A stretch of DNA of 64,000 nucleotides from Glaciecola sp049650345 (GCA_049650345.1 JBARZY010000123.1:1-64000); one strand, 5' to 3'. Positions 26,818 through 36,455 are shown, numbered from the stretch's first letter. The notes: generated from the sequence alone by a model not told the origin. Made by a program: numbers and translations.

Positions 26818-27690
26818 ATGGCAAACATATCAACAACGCATGTTTTCGGATTAGGATGGCTAGGTTTACCCCTAGCCTTCTCGCTTAAATCGCGCGGTAT
26901 TAAGGTAACAGGTAGTGTAAGCAGCGAGGCGAAACAAGCGGTACTTAATCAGGTTATTCCTACACGTGTATTTAACCTTTACAACCACATGTCTAATAGG
27001 GTGGTTGACGACTTTGCCAACGCAGCCTTGGTACTTAACATCCCACCAGGACGTAAGGCATTCAACCCTGACGAGTATAGCCAAGCAATGATAGCGTTTA
27101 TTGATAACGCCATGCAAGCGGGCTTACAAAAGCTTATATTTGTCAGTACAACCTCGGTATTCAATGGGGTAAAGGGCCAGATTCACAATTATACTTCTGT
27201 GCAGCCTACCACTGAATCTGGAAAAGCCCATGTTGCTATTGAACATCATTTACAACAGCAATATCCCGAGCAAACATACATTGTAAGACCCTCTGGTTTA
27301 GTCGGCCCAATTATCAATCACAAAGGGCAAAACATAGGCTACCGACACCCAGTGTATAGTCTCAGTAAAAAACAAGATATTGCAAACGGCCACCAAGTCA
27401 TTAACTTAGTGCATCAAGCCGATGTTATTGCAGTGATAGAAACGCTAATTTGCACACAGACCAAGCAGCATGTATTCAATTTAGCGGCCTTTGACCACCC
27501 GATAAAATCAGATTATTACGCAACATGCGCCGAGTTGTTGAACTTACCCGCGCCCGGCTTTTTGCCAGAAGCATCACAAAACGATAATCAGGGAAAAATA
27601 ATCGTGGGGGAAGACACCTTCAAAGATTTGCAGCTGAGACCGCATTTTGACTCAACCATGAGTTTGATTAAACCATTGTTAGAAAAGTAA
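26818..27690 (+). CDS. NAD(P)-binding epimerase-like protein (YeeZ-type, extended SDR)
   Basis: A 290-residue cytoplasmic protein with a Rossmann start VFGLGWLGLPLAFSLKSRG, the ALVLNIPPG strand, the active-site-region serines in IFVSTTSVFNG, and YIVRPSGLVGP. This is the pattern of YeeZ and related proteins that resemble nucleotide-sugar epimerases; the classical YxxxK is not obvious (GKAHVAIEHHL occupies its place), so activity is uncertain. Start at 26818 lacks a strong Shine-Dalgarno. It converges on a transporter gene. Confidence 0.82.
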   Translation: MANISTTHVFGLGWLGLPLAFSLKSRGIKVTGSVSSEAKQAVLNQVIPTRVFNLYNHMSNRVVDDFANAALVLNIPPGRKAFNPDEYSQAMIAFIDNAMQAGLQKLIFVSTTSVFNGVKGQIHNYTSVQPTTESGKAHVAIEHHLQQQYPEQTYIVRPSGLVGPIINHKGQNIGYRHPVYSLSKKQDIANGHQVINLVHQADVIAVIETLICTQTKQHVFNLAAFDHPIKSDYYATCAELLNLPAPGFLPEASQNDNQGKIIVGEDTFKDLQLRPHFDSTMSLIKPLLEK

Positions 27691-27697
27691 ATTTAAT

Positions 27698-27722
27698 ACG
27701 CGCGGCAGATGAAACCGCGCTT
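27698..27722. terminator. GC-rich hairpin between convergent genes
   Basis: GCGCGG (27700-27705) and CCGCGC (27715-27720) enclose a 9-base loop; only a weak T-run follows, so termination is likely but not strong. Confidence 0.4.
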
Positions 27723-27739
27723 ATAGAATATTACTGCAG

Positions 27740-29161
27740 CTAACCAATTAACGCCGCACCAAAATACTTTGCCGCCACTGTGTTAATAAATATAACTGCC
27801 AAAATAAAGGGAATAAATGTACCAAGTGAAAAGTTAACATAACGCTCTAAAAAGCTCGCTTTAAACTCACCTGCGCCTTGGTCAAGTTCTTCGTTAAACG
27901 CTTTGTGTTTCCACTTGTAACTCACGAACAAGCATATTAGCAATCCGTTAAGCGGCAGAATGGTGTCATAAAATACGTCATATACCACATCAAAAAACGA
28001 TTTATCGGCCCCTGCATATGTGACAAAACGCGTGAAAAACTCAAAAAAGCCAAATGAAAACGCGCACATGAGGGAAAATACCAGCAGCAACACACCACAT
28101 ATAAACAGTGAGCTTTTGCGGCGCACGCCCTTTTCACTCATTAACGCTGCCACCGGCACTTCGAAAATAGACACCAACGAGGTAATAGCAGCGAAAAATA
28201 CTAGCAAGAAAAACACCGATGCCACAACGCTGGCGCCGACATAGCCAAGTGACGCTTGCAGAGCGAGAAAGATTTGAGGCAAATATGAGAAGATCATTGA
28301 AATGGATGATTCACTCAACTCGGCGGGGTTTACTTGTGGATTAAATGAAAAAATAGCCGGTAAAATCATTAAGCCTGCAGTAAATGCCACTGCTGTATCG
28401 GTAAGTGCGACCAATTTTGCCGACGAGGGTAAATCAGAGCGTTTATCAATATAACTGCCATAGGTGATCATTATACCCATGCCCAACGATAGCGAAAAGA
28501 ACGCTTGAGATAACGCGCCATTAACCACATTTGCGTTAATTTTGTCAAAATCGGGAATTAAATAGAAAGCCACACCGGCCATTGCGTTGTCGCGGGTTAA
28601 TACAAACAAGACCATGGCGATTAACATAAGCAACAATGCAGGCATAAGGACTTTAGCTGCTTTTTCGATGCCTTGTTTGACACCGCCTTGTAAAATTAAA
28701 TAGACAATGGCTAATACACCTGCCATATATGCGAATAGGCTATTTCCACTGATAAATGAACCAAAGGTGCTCGGGTCAGCTAACACATCAAGATTGCCAC
28801 TTACACTTTCAACTAAGTAACCAAATATCCATACGGTAATTACCAAATAAAATACCGCAATCATGAATGGCGTGATGACCGATAACCAGCCTGCTATGCG
28901 CCATGCAGGATTACCATTCGACAATGATGTATAAGCCCCCAATGGATCTTTTTGACTAGCACGACCAACGGTCATTTCGGCAATCATTACTGGCAAACAT
29001 ATGGCCACCACAAAAATAGCGTACATTAATAAAAATGCACCACCACCATTTTTAGCAGCACCTACCGGAAAGCCTACCAAGTTACCAATACCTACTGCTG
29101 AACCTGCGGCGGCTAATATAAAACCTAGTTTAGAGCCAAATTGCTCACGAGAACCTGCCAT
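27740..29161 (-). CDS. Sodium-dependent transporter, NSS (SNF) family
   Basis: A 473-residue inner-membrane symporter with about 11-12 membrane helices. The N-terminal sodium/substrate site is clear (GFILAAAGSAVGIGNLVGFP, then GGGAFLLMY and MIAEMTVGRAS), and FFSLSLGMGIMITYGSY corresponds to helix 6. The family imports amino acids or related compounds with Na+. The substrate cannot be read from the sequence. Na+ coupling fits a cell that also has the Na+-pumping NQR complex. The gene stands alone. Confidence 0.95.
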   Translation of the reverse strand: MAGSREQFGSKLGFILAAAGSAVGIGNLVGFPVGAAKNGGGAFLLMYAIFVVAICLPVMIAEMTVGRASQKDPLGAYTSLSNGNPAWRIAGWLSVITPFMIAVFYLVITVWIFGYLVESVSGNLDVLADPSTFGSFISGNSLFAYMAGVLAIVYLILQGGVKQGIEKAAKVLMPALLLMLIAMVLFVLTRDNAMAGVAFYLIPDFDKINANVVNGALSQAFFSLSLGMGIMITYGSYIDKRSDLPSSAKLVALTDTAVAFTAGLMILPAIFSFNPQVNPAELSESSISMIFSYLPQIFLALQASLGYVGASVVASVFFLLVFFAAITSLVSIFEVPVAALMSEKGVRRKSSLFICGVLLLVFSLMCAFSFGFFEFFTRFVTYAGADKSFFDVVYDVFYDTILPLNGLLICLFVSYKWKHKAFNEELDQGAGEFKASFLERYVNFSLGTFIPFILAVIFINTVAAKYFGAALIG

Positions 29162-29343
29162 GAGAATTCCTTTTTATTGTTATTATTTTTTGTAGTAAAG
29201 AATGTTAACAGCAGTTAACAGGAATGTCTGCTAGAAAATAAGAGGATTGAGCGGTGCATAATCGGTAAACGTTACCGCTCTATACACCGCTAATAAAAAA
29301 TATCGTTGTTTTTGCATGCAAGCATTTGAAGGTCAACAAACAA

Positions 29344-30075
29344 CTAGTATGAAATTGACTGCCCATCCCAATCAAAATAATAAGGGCCGTCTTCTGTTGT
29401 AAATCCACTTATGTGATGCAACAGTTGAGTGGCGGTAAATTCTGGCGTGAAAAGCTTTTCGGGCTTCACGTTGGCTTGAAACGGTTTAGACAAACCCGTG
29501 TCGACCGTACCAGGATGATAACAACTCAAAATAGTGTTAGGCGCACGGCGCTTGTACTCAATACTGGCGGTTTTCATGATCATATTAAGTGCCGCTTTCG
29601 ATGCCCTGTAGCCATACCAGCCACCTAGCTTGTTTTCTGAAATACTGCCTACACGTGCACTAAAAAACACCACCACGGCACGTTGCTTGGCCATTACCTT
29701 GACCAAATACTTAAGCCACAATGCGGGTAATATGGTGTTCACGCGAAAATACTCAGCAAGCTGCTCAGCCGAGACGTCCTCTAAACGTTTTTCAGCCTTT
29801 AGCTGCTGAGGCCCATCTTGCTGCAATACACCTGTTGCGCATATTACGGTGTCAAAACGTATCGATTTTGCAGCCATATCTTTTAAATATGTTTTGACTT
29901 GCTCATCGTCTGTGGCATCAATGCATTGATGGTGCTGGTTTGGGTGTTGATGCGCTACAGGTGAACGCGATACGGTGTACACTTGATGGCTGTCTGAATC
30001 TTGCTCACATAATTGTTTAATAATAGCTTGTGCTATACCGCCGTTAGCACCTATAACAAGAGAGTGTTTAGTCAT
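29344..30075 (-). CDS. Short-chain dehydrogenase/reductase (CsgA-like SDR)
   Basis: A 243-residue Rossmann-fold oxidoreductase: VIGANGGIAQAII for NAD(P) binding, an ICATGVLQ strand in place of NNAG, VFFSARVGSI with the catalytic serine and the YGYRASKAALNM active-site Tyr-x3-Lys, followed by CYHPGTVDTGLS. The ATG at 30075 removes a lysine-rich 15-residue extension with no counterpart in the family. It lies 16 bases after the DCC-family gene in the same direction, so the two are probably one transcript. Substrate unknown. Confidence 0.9.
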   Translation of the reverse strand: MTKHSLVIGANGGIAQAIIKQLCEQDSDSHQVYTVSRSPVAHQHPNQHHQCIDATDDEQVKTYLKDMAAKSIRFDTVICATGVLQQDGPQQLKAEKRLEDVSAEQLAEYFRVNTILPALWLKYLVKVMAKQRAVVVFFSARVGSISENKLGGWYGYRASKAALNMIMKTASIEYKRRAPNTILSCYHPGTVDTGLSKPFQANVKPEKLFTPEFTATQLLHHISGFTTEDGPYYFDWDGQSISY

Positions 30076-30091
30076 AATATACTTCTTTTTT

Positions 30092-30481
30092 TTAAAATTT
30101 TGTTTCGCAGTTGGTTTCACAGCGCTTTTTGCCGGTTAACCAATAAGAAATTTTGTAGCGATTTCGCGCAAACACCAAGTAGGCTTTGTCGGCAAAAAAA
30201 CGAATAACCGGCCAGCGTAAAGGTGCATATAACCAACCTTTCCCTACTAACGACCACGCTTTGTGAGTTGCATCAAGCCCTATTAACATAGATCCGTCTT
30301 CCAACATCCCGTGAATACGCGCGTTTAATGCGTCGTAATCTAAGTGCGCATACTGCTGCGTAAAACTGGCCTGATTAATATCAACAAATGCCAACTTGTC
30401 TTGGGTGTTGTGCTTTTTTAGATGATTCATTTCAATTGCGCACAATGGGCAATTGCCATCATAGAATATAGTGAACGCCAA
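30092..30481 (-). CDS. DCC-family (DUF393) thiol-disulfide oxidoreductase-like protein
   Basis: A 129-residue protein opening with IFYDGNCPLCAIEM, the DGxCxxC signature of the DCC family (CPLC at residues 11-14), thought to have a thioredoxin-like fold. The rest includes IHGMLEDGSMLIGLDA and a WLYAPLRWPVIRFFADKAY segment, both usual for the family. Function unknown. It is upstream of the SDR gene in the same orientation. Confidence 0.9.
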   Translation of the reverse strand: MAFTIFYDGNCPLCAIEMNHLKKHNTQDKLAFVDINQASFTQQYAHLDYDALNARIHGMLEDGSMLIGLDATHKAWSLVGKGWLYAPLRWPVIRFFADKAYLVFARNRYKISYWLTGKKRCETNCETKF

Positions 30482-30668
30482 AATTATTGCCTCTATGTAT
30501 ATTTGCTGGCAGCCAGCCGAAAATTAGCATCTAAACCGATGATGACTCTGCTAAACCTGCGCAAGCTAAATTAGTAATCTGTATTACGCAAATAAATGTA
30601 CAATAGATGTATTGAATTAAAATTAAATGCACATACGTACACCACAGCATCGTAAAAGGAAATGAACA

Positions 30669-31202
30669 ATGGCAACAGAAACAATCACGTTAGCAGGCGG
30701 CTGCTTTTGGTGTATAGAATCAGCTTTTAGTAGTGTAGAGGGCGTAGTTAGTGCTTATTGTGGCTACTCTAATGGTGACGTAGACAATCCTAGTTATGAA
30801 CAAGTGTGCAGTGGCAACACCGGCCACGCAGAGGTGGTGCAAGTTAACTTTGATACCAGCATAATTACTCGCAGAGAGGTATTAGAGATATTTTTTGCCT
30901 TGCATGATCCTACTCAGCTAAATAAGCAAGGGAACGACACTGGCACACAATATAGAGGGGGAATTTATTATACATCTGCAGAACAACAGCAAGATGCCTT
31001 GGCCATCATTGAAGAGATGACCGCAGAGCAAATATGGCCCAACCCTATTGTGACTGAAGTTGAACCATTGCGAGACTACTATCAAGCAGAAGACTACCAC
31101 CAAGATTATTTCAGTAATAACCCAGAAAACGTGTATTGCAATTTAGTGGTTGCACCAAAGCTAGCCAAGTTTAAAAAGACATTTGCGGCACGGCTAAAAT
31201 AA
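30669..31202 (+). CDS. msrA: Peptide methionine-(S)-S-oxide reductase MsrA
   Basis: Repairs oxidised methionine in proteins. The catalytic GGCFWC motif is at residues 10-15 (Cys12), followed by YCGYSNGDVDNPSYEQVCSGNTGHAEVVQV and DPTQLNKQGNDTGTQYRG in pieces typical of the family. At 177 residues it is a short MsrA without a fused MsrB domain; a resolving cysteine may be in VYCNLV near the C-terminus. A good AAAGGAAA Shine-Dalgarno precedes the ATG. Confidence 0.96.
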   Translation: MATETITLAGGCFWCIESAFSSVEGVVSAYCGYSNGDVDNPSYEQVCSGNTGHAEVVQVNFDTSIITRREVLEIFFALHDPTQLNKQGNDTGTQYRGGIYYTSAEQQQDALAIIEEMTAEQIWPNPIVTEVEPLRDYYQAEDYHQDYFSNNPENVYCNLVVAPKLAKFKKTFAARLK

Positions 31203-31228
31203 CGTCCGTTAAGCATAGTAAATCGCAG

Positions 31229-31261
31229 AAAGGCGTTCGCTATTTAGCAAACGCCTTTTTT
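31229..31261. terminator. Bidirectional terminator between msrA and the GST gene
   Basis: AAAGGCGTT and AACGCCTTT arms with an A-run on one side and a T-run on the other. It overlaps the last codons of the GST gene. Confidence 0.8.
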
Positions 31262-31905
31262 AGATATTCTGCAAATGCCGGTTGCGCAGCAGCACGTGCC
31301 TTGGCTATCTTTTGTACCTCTGGCATATCATTCAAACGTTCTAATAATGCTTTTGCGCCCGGCGCTTCTGCTAATAAATCAATCGCGTAAAGCTTATCCG
31401 CCACTTTAGCCGCTAAATCGACTGAATATAAAAAGAAAATATCGGCGGCGGTGAGTTTATCTCCTGCAATGTAAGGACCAAAGCTAGCCACCCTGGCAAT
31501 AGATTGCATACCCGTCAATAAAGCTCTTTTTACTTCTTTCTTGGTTTGATCGGCCACTGGAACGCCCCAAAATGCCTCTGTATGGCAGCGTCTTGCAGGC
31601 AGCTCAATATAAAGCTCGAGCATTTTCATTAGTTCGCGAATGCGAGCACGCTCAAATGGCGAATTACCAAGTAAGGGTGTATCGGCAGATATTTCTTCGA
31701 AATACTCTAAAATGACATTAGTTTCAAGCAATACGCCTTCAGGTGTTTCAAGTGCAGGCACCTTTCCGGTTGCGCAAATAGCTAAATACTCGGGTGTTTG
31801 ATTCGGGTAAGTAATAACGGCCTCATACTCAATACCCTTTAACGCCAATGCTAGCTTTAGCATATTATAATAGTTACTGACATCAAACCCATACAACTTC
31901 AACAT
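31240..31905 (-). CDS. Glutathione S-transferase family protein
   Basis: A 221-residue cytosolic protein with an N-terminal thioredoxin-like domain (LYGFDVSNYYNMLKLAL, TGKVPALETPEG with the cis-proline, and LLETNVILEYFEE for glutathione gamma-glutamyl contact) and a helical C-terminal domain with GPYIAGDKLTAADIFF, the usual N-capping motif. The catalytic residue is not certain; Ser10 or Tyr12/13 are near the expected place. Role may be detoxification or stress. Single gene. Confidence 0.92.
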   Translation of the reverse strand: MLKLYGFDVSNYYNMLKLALALKGIEYEAVITYPNQTPEYLAICATGKVPALETPEGVLLETNVILEYFEEISADTPLLGNSPFERARIRELMKMLELYIELPARRCHTEAFWGVPVADQTKKEVKRALLTGMQSIARVASFGPYIAGDKLTAADIFFLYSVDLAAKVADKLYAIDLLAEAPGAKALLERLNDMPEVQKIAKARAAAQPAFAEYLKKAFAK

Positions 31906-32000
31906 AAACTGCGTCCTATATACTTAGAAAGATTAACCAATAATTTGCATTTTAGTTAACACATTTGCAACATCTTATTGGTGATAGCGTATTATTCATA

Positions 32001-33170
32001 CTATGAACAGTTCCCCGTTGCGAAACACGCCGGAATATCGATACGAAATAACAAAGGTGACATGGCGTCGTATTTTATCTTATCGCTTGGGCATTTATGT
32101 TGGTTAGTGTTAGAACGATACACTTTTTTCCATGGGTCGTTAATTAGGTACAGCGTATTATTATGCACAGCCACTCCTTCTAAAGACGTATTTGCAAGTT
32201 CGTAGTGTTTTTCGGTATCCAACCAATCGTCACAAGGTGAGCTAAATACCATATCAATAATTTGCGTGGGTATCTGTTTTTGTAAATCGACTATCCACAG
32301 CTGGTTGTCATTGCGAGCGGCTAAAATCAAGAACCCGTTATCGCTATTGGCCGGATAAAATACGTCCATGCCATTTATGGGATGATTGCCCTCCCCCATA
32401 TCAGGCAACCACAACTTGCTATCTACAATAGGCAAAAATGCATCTAGCGTGTTAAACATATCGTTGGTATACGCCAATTCAAATACACGCGGATGTACCT
32501 TAGCGTCTTTTTCAAGACCGACCAAAATTTTTCCGTCACGCGTAATTGCCATGCCTTCTAGACCATCATTTGGGAAATTTCCTACTTTGTCTGCAACATC
32601 AAATTGTAAGGCGCGGACACCGGTCAGCACTAATTGATCATTAATTAACGTAATTTGTACCAACAAACTAGGGTGTTCGGTAGACCCCGTTTGCTTGAAT
32701 TTTTGTTTGCATGCGGTACTGTAATTTCCGCTTCTGGTCGCGTCCTCAGTTACTAATAACCATGTGTTGGGCGTATTAGGCACAGCAACGATGGCCTCAT
32801 AGTCAGGACGCTGAGATAAATAGTCGGCAAAGCAACTTTGTTGTGTGCGTTCAGATAATACAATAGGGCCCAATTTATTGATGATCTCGCCCGTATTGGG
32901 TGACAACTGATGAATACGTTGAATTTGAGATTCGTGTGCACTGCCATCTGATACCGACAACAACATGTTTTGGTAGAAGGTTAAACCTGAGGTTTGCGGA
33001 TCGAGCATAGTGCTCCCATCGGTTTCTATTATCCACTTACCGGTACTAGTAATCGGCTGCGTTGCTGTGCGTTGCTGCACACCGGTAAGTGAGCATGCTG
33101 TTAGGCTAAACAGCATAAGCATGATGAATAATGTTTTAAGCTTGCTTTTGCTAGCCAGTGATAATATCAC
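32001..33170 (-). CDS. Lipoprotein with predicted beta-propeller (esterase-like/phytase-like) domain
   Basis: A 389-residue protein with a lipoprotein signal: positively charged start, hydrophobic core and lipobox LTAC (Cys26). The body has repeated strand motifs such as LDPQTSGLTFYQNMLLSVSDG, NDGLEGMAITRDGKILVGLE and LEGVAVHNNTLYLINDP, which resemble the propeller domain found in SdiA-regulated and phytase-esterase-like proteins. The start was moved to GTG at 33170, which has GAGGAAA 6-7 bases upstream. It is divergent from a PhoD-like phosphatase gene. Function is not established. Confidence 0.75.
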   Translation of the reverse strand: MILSLASKSKLKTLFIMLMLFSLTACSLTGVQQRTATQPITSTGKWIIETDGSTMLDPQTSGLTFYQNMLLSVSDGSAHESQIQRIHQLSPNTGEIINKLGPIVLSERTQQSCFADYLSQRPDYEAIVAVPNTPNTWLLVTEDATRSGNYSTACKQKFKQTGSTEHPSLLVQITLINDQLVLTGVRALQFDVADKVGNFPNDGLEGMAITRDGKILVGLEKDAKVHPRVFELAYTNDMFNTLDAFLPIVDSKLWLPDMGEGNHPINGMDVFYPANSDNGFLILAARNDNQLWIVDLQKQIPTQIIDMVFSSPCDDWLDTEKHYELANTSLEGVAVHNNTLYLINDPWKKVYRSNTNQHKCPSDKIKYDAMSPLLFRIDIPACFATGNCS

Positions 33171-33401
33171 GAATACTTTCCTCAAATATGTGGTGGTTTA
33201 CACCGTATTTTGTTATGAAACTGCTTTGCATAAGTGCGCAAGCGCGGGTTAAAAAGGTAACTTAAGCTTACATTTAGTCAATAGTAATTGTTGGTAAATT
33301 ACGTAAAATAACAAAATATTGCTTAATTCGATGGTATGCTCAATATTGTTTTGGGCTTGTCACTGTATTTTACACTCTGGGTAAAAAGGAAACACTGATT
33401 T

Positions 33402-35318
33402 ATGTCACCACCAAAGGCTTCGTTACCACTTGTTATTGCGGGACCGATTGTACGTCATGTAGATGACAGTATGTTGACGCTGTGGCTGGTAACCAGTAAA
33501 AAAGTGGAGATGAATGCCCATGTGTGCGCTGCTAACGAAGACATAAATAAAACCACTAATGACCAGAGATCAGCTTACAGTAGCAATACCAAGCAACACA
33601 CTATAACGGTTGGCAAAAATTGCTTTATACACACTTTGCAGATTGAGCCTAGTACGCCGTTTAGTGACCAAAACATTTATAATTACGATGTACAGCTAAC
33701 CGACAACGCCAAAAACCATACATGGCTAAGTAACGAACTGCCTGATCTGTTGTATGAAGGTTGCACGCATTTTCATTTTAAGTTTGCCAGTACCCTTAAA
33801 CAAGTCATTCATGGTTCGTGTCGTAAAGCGCACTTTGAAGGACAAGACGCCTTAGTACAAATTGATGGACTACTTAGCGCCAGTGTTACCTCTTGCAGTG
33901 TTGACGAACGCCCTGACTTACTCATATTCACTGGCGATCAAGTATATGTTGATGATGTTGCAGGCCCCACGTTAAATGCCGTGCAACGGGTAATAGAATG
34001 TCTTGGTTTGTTTCACGAATCGTTTGAAGGCAGTACCGTTAAAGATTCGAGTGAACTGCTGACACATAAACACAACTATTATCAGCGCGAAAATTTACTG
34101 CCCGAAACAGAAGACAATGAAGATTTGAGTTCCGCTTTTTTCAAAGGTAAAAAGAAGCCCATTTTTACGTCTGTGAACGCAAAGAACCACCTTATTGCAC
34201 TGAATGAAATGATTGCCTTGTATTTATTATCTTGGTCTTCGCGCTTATGGGAATGTATAGAACCTGTCACACCAGACTTAAGCGATGAATTTGCTGATGT
34301 ATACGCCAAAGAGCAACAGGCAATTGAACAATTTTCAGCGGGATTAAACCAAGTAGAGCGGGGACTGGCGCATATTCCTGTCTACATGATTTTTGATGAT
34401 CACGATGTAACCGACGACTGGAACTTAACCCGTACTTGGGAAGAGCATGTTTACGAAAACCCTTTTTCAAAACGTATTGTAGGCAATGCACTAGTGGCCT
34501 ATTTGATTTGCCAAGGCGTAGGCAATCCCTACAGCACTTGGGGCGACTTACAAGAAACTATCAACAAAACCTTCACTGAAGATGGGTTCAAACAACACGA
34601 TGAATGCATAGATGATGTGCTTAATCATGATCAGTGGCATTATGGCCTGCAAACCCACCCGCCAATACAAGTCTTAGACACTCGTACCCAAAGATGGCGG
34701 AGCGAATCAAACGGAAATAAACCTTCTGGCTTAATGGACTGGGAGGCACTTTGCGAGTTACAACAACAAGTCATGGGCAAAGAATCGGTGATTATGGTAT
34801 CGGCTGCACCTGTATATGGCGTGAAATTTATTGAGGCAATACAACGTGCGTTTATCACATTTGGTGGTGCCTTAATGGTAGATGCCGAGAACTGGATGGC
34901 ACATCGCGGCACTGCAAGCGTCATGCTCAATATTTTCAGACATATCAAAACACCGCCTCACTTTATTATTCTGTCGGGTGATGTGCATTATTCGTTTGTA
35001 TACGACATTAGCCTGCGATTTAGGCGCAACAGTCCGAAAATAACACAATTCACCTGTTCAGGTATTCATAACCAGTTTCCCGACAAACTGATCACGTGGT
35101 TTGAACGTTTAAATCGCTGGTTATTAGGGCATCGTTCTCCCCTAAATGTGCTTACCAAACGCCGAAACATGACAATAAAAGAACGCACCAATGATGTTGA
35201 CGGCCTAGATCTTGTCAACGCAACAAGCTTGGGCTTATTAGAGCTGAACGACAAGGGTCATGAAAAAGCGTGTAAATTGATCTTAGCCAACGGCAAAGTG
35301 GTAAACTTTAACAAATAA
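33402..35318 (+). CDS. PhoD-like metallophosphatase, cytoplasmic
   Basis: A 638-residue protein of the PhoD-like superfamily. Metal-ligand motifs are present in order: HGSCRKA, LLIFTGDQVYVDD (about residue 170), YMIFDDHDVTDDWN (about 330), and ILSGDVHYSFVY (about 528). There is no signal peptide or Tat motif, unlike secreted PhoD alkaline phosphatases, and the protein is longer, with an N-terminal beta domain and an inserted acidic region (about residues 210-250). It is therefore probably an intracellular phosphodiesterase/phosphatase of unknown substrate. A good AAAAGGAAA Shine-Dalgarno precedes the ATG. Confidence 0.88.
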   Translation: MSPPKASLPLVIAGPIVRHVDDSMLTLWLVTSKKVEMNAHVCAANEDINKTTNDQRSAYSSNTKQHTITVGKNCFIHTLQIEPSTPFSDQNIYNYDVQLTDNAKNHTWLSNELPDLLYEGCTHFHFKFASTLKQVIHGSCRKAHFEGQDALVQIDGLLSASVTSCSVDERPDLLIFTGDQVYVDDVAGPTLNAVQRVIECLGLFHESFEGSTVKDSSELLTHKHNYYQRENLLPETEDNEDLSSAFFKGKKKPIFTSVNAKNHLIALNEMIALYLLSWSSRLWECIEPVTPDLSDEFADVYAKEQQAIEQFSAGLNQVERGLAHIPVYMIFDDHDVTDDWNLTRTWEEHVYENPFSKRIVGNALVAYLICQGVGNPYSTWGDLQETINKTFTEDGFKQHDECIDDVLNHDQWHYGLQTHPPIQVLDTRTQRWRSESNGNKPSGLMDWEALCELQQQVMGKESVIMVSAAPVYGVKFIEAIQRAFITFGGALMVDAENWMAHRGTASVMLNIFRHIKTPPHFIILSGDVHYSFVYDISLRFRRNSPKITQFTCSGIHNQFPDKLITWFERLNRWLLGHRSPLNVLTKRRNMTIKERTNDVDGLDLVNATSLGLLELNDKGHEKACKLILANGKVVNFNK

Positions 35319-35382
35319 AATAAAAGACATGCTTGGCGACACAACAATGACAAGCAAAATTGTGATACGCACTTGAGGTAAA

Positions 35383-35949
35383 ATGCAAACAACACCTAAT
35401 CAACAAGCCAACATAGCCATTTTTTATGGGTCGACAACCTGTTATACCGAAATGGCAGCGGAGAAAATCCAGCAGCAATTGCAAACGTCATTAAATATAG
35501 CAGTAGATATGTTTGACATTAAAGACACTGCCTTAGCCCGCACATCTAATTACAGCGTAATACTGTTTGGTATTTCTACATGGGATTTTGGCGAGTTACA
35601 AGAAGACTGGGAATCTACCTGGGACGACATACAAGGCCTCGATCTAAATGGAAAAACCATTGCTTTGTTCGGTTTAGGTGACCAATTAGGTTACGCCGAC
35701 TGGTTCCAAGATGCCTTAGGCATGCTGCATGACGAAGTGCTTGCGCATGATTGTACGCTAATAGGGTATTGGCCTAATGAAGGTTATGACTTTGTTGCTT
35801 CAAAAGGCCTAACAGATGACAATGCGTTTTTTGTGGGCTTGTCGCTTGACGATGAAAACCAATTTGAACAAACAGACGAGCGTATCAAAACATGGTGCGA
35901 TGATTTAATTGAGCACTTTACTGCAGAAAAGTTAAGCTTTATCGTATAA
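35383..35949 (+). CDS. fldB: Flavodoxin FldB (long-chain)
   Basis: A 188-residue FMN electron carrier. The phosphate loop reads FYGSTTCYTEMAAEKIQ, as in FldB and unlike the FldA type; GISTWDFGELQEDWESTWDD, FGLGDQLGYADWF and GYWPNEGYDF are also close to E. coli FldB. The extended strand-5 loop marks it as long-chain. It donates electrons to flavoenzymes and Fe-S enzymes, and in enterobacteria is stress-induced. A 14-residue N-terminus before the fold is mildly extended. It is a single gene. Confidence 0.94.
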   Translation: MQTTPNQQANIAIFYGSTTCYTEMAAEKIQQQLQTSLNIAVDMFDIKDTALARTSNYSVILFGISTWDFGELQEDWESTWDDIQGLDLNGKTIALFGLGDQLGYADWFQDALGMLHDEVLAHDCTLIGYWPNEGYDFVASKGLTDDNAFFVGLSLDDENQFEQTDERIKTWCDDLIEHFTAEKLSFIV

Positions 35950-36035
35950 AATGTAACGAAATTTTATCCTTTCCCTCTAGTCATTTTCTGCTGAATAGTT
36001 ATACTAGAGGAATTGAACAAGAATAAGAGTCACTA

Positions 36036-36437
36036 ATGAAAAGAAAAAAGCACGGCGCTGCTGACGATGACGCAGCAATTGACATGACCCCTATGCTCGA
36101 CATAGTTTTTATAATGTTGATATTCTTTATTGTTACTACGACCTTCTCAAACGAGAAAGGCTTGTCGGCTAACAGACCTGAAAACAAACAACAAACCTCG
36201 CAACCAAGTAAAGCCTTGTCTATTCGTATTGACGAAGCAGGCCAAGTTTATATGGGTGGACGTGTAGTTGATATTCGTCGAGTAGTAGCGAACACGCAAA
36301 CTTTCCTTGCTGAAAACAACACTGAAAACGCAGCAATTCAAGCCCATGAAGACACTGAGCACGGCATAGTGGTTTCGGTTATGGACCAAGTAAGACAAGC
36401 GGGTATTGTTAACGTATCGGTATTAGTTAAAAAGTAA
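36036..36437 (+). CDS. ExbD/TolR family protein, no ExbB partner nearby
   Basis: A 133-residue protein with one membrane helix near the N-terminus, IDMTPMLDIVFIMLIFFIVT, carrying the essential aspartate (Asp22) used in proton-driven TonB/TolA energising, and a periplasmic domain ending VVSVMDQVRQAGIVNVSVL. It looks like the short ExbD of TonB2-type operons. Usually exbB and tonB lie beside it; here fldB precedes it and a terminator follows, so any ExbB must be elsewhere. Confidence 0.92.
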   Translation: MKRKKHGAADDDAAIDMTPMLDIVFIMLIFFIVTTTFSNEKGLSANRPENKQQTSQPSKALSIRIDEAGQVYMGGRVVDIRRVVANTQTFLAENNTENAAIQAHEDTEHGIVVSVMDQVRQAGIVNVSVLVKK

Positions 36438-36455
36438 TATCACTAAAGTTATGAT

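Noticed and set aside
29250..29280. GGTAAACGTTACC-like symmetrical sequence upstream of the NSS transporter
   Set aside because: Resembles a LacI-family operator only superficially, the arms are short and no regulator gene is adjacent.
33355..33380. TTGTCAC-TGTA-TTTTACA before the PhoD-like gene as a Pho box
   Set aside because: Only the first heptamer fits; the second is too far from CTGTCAT.
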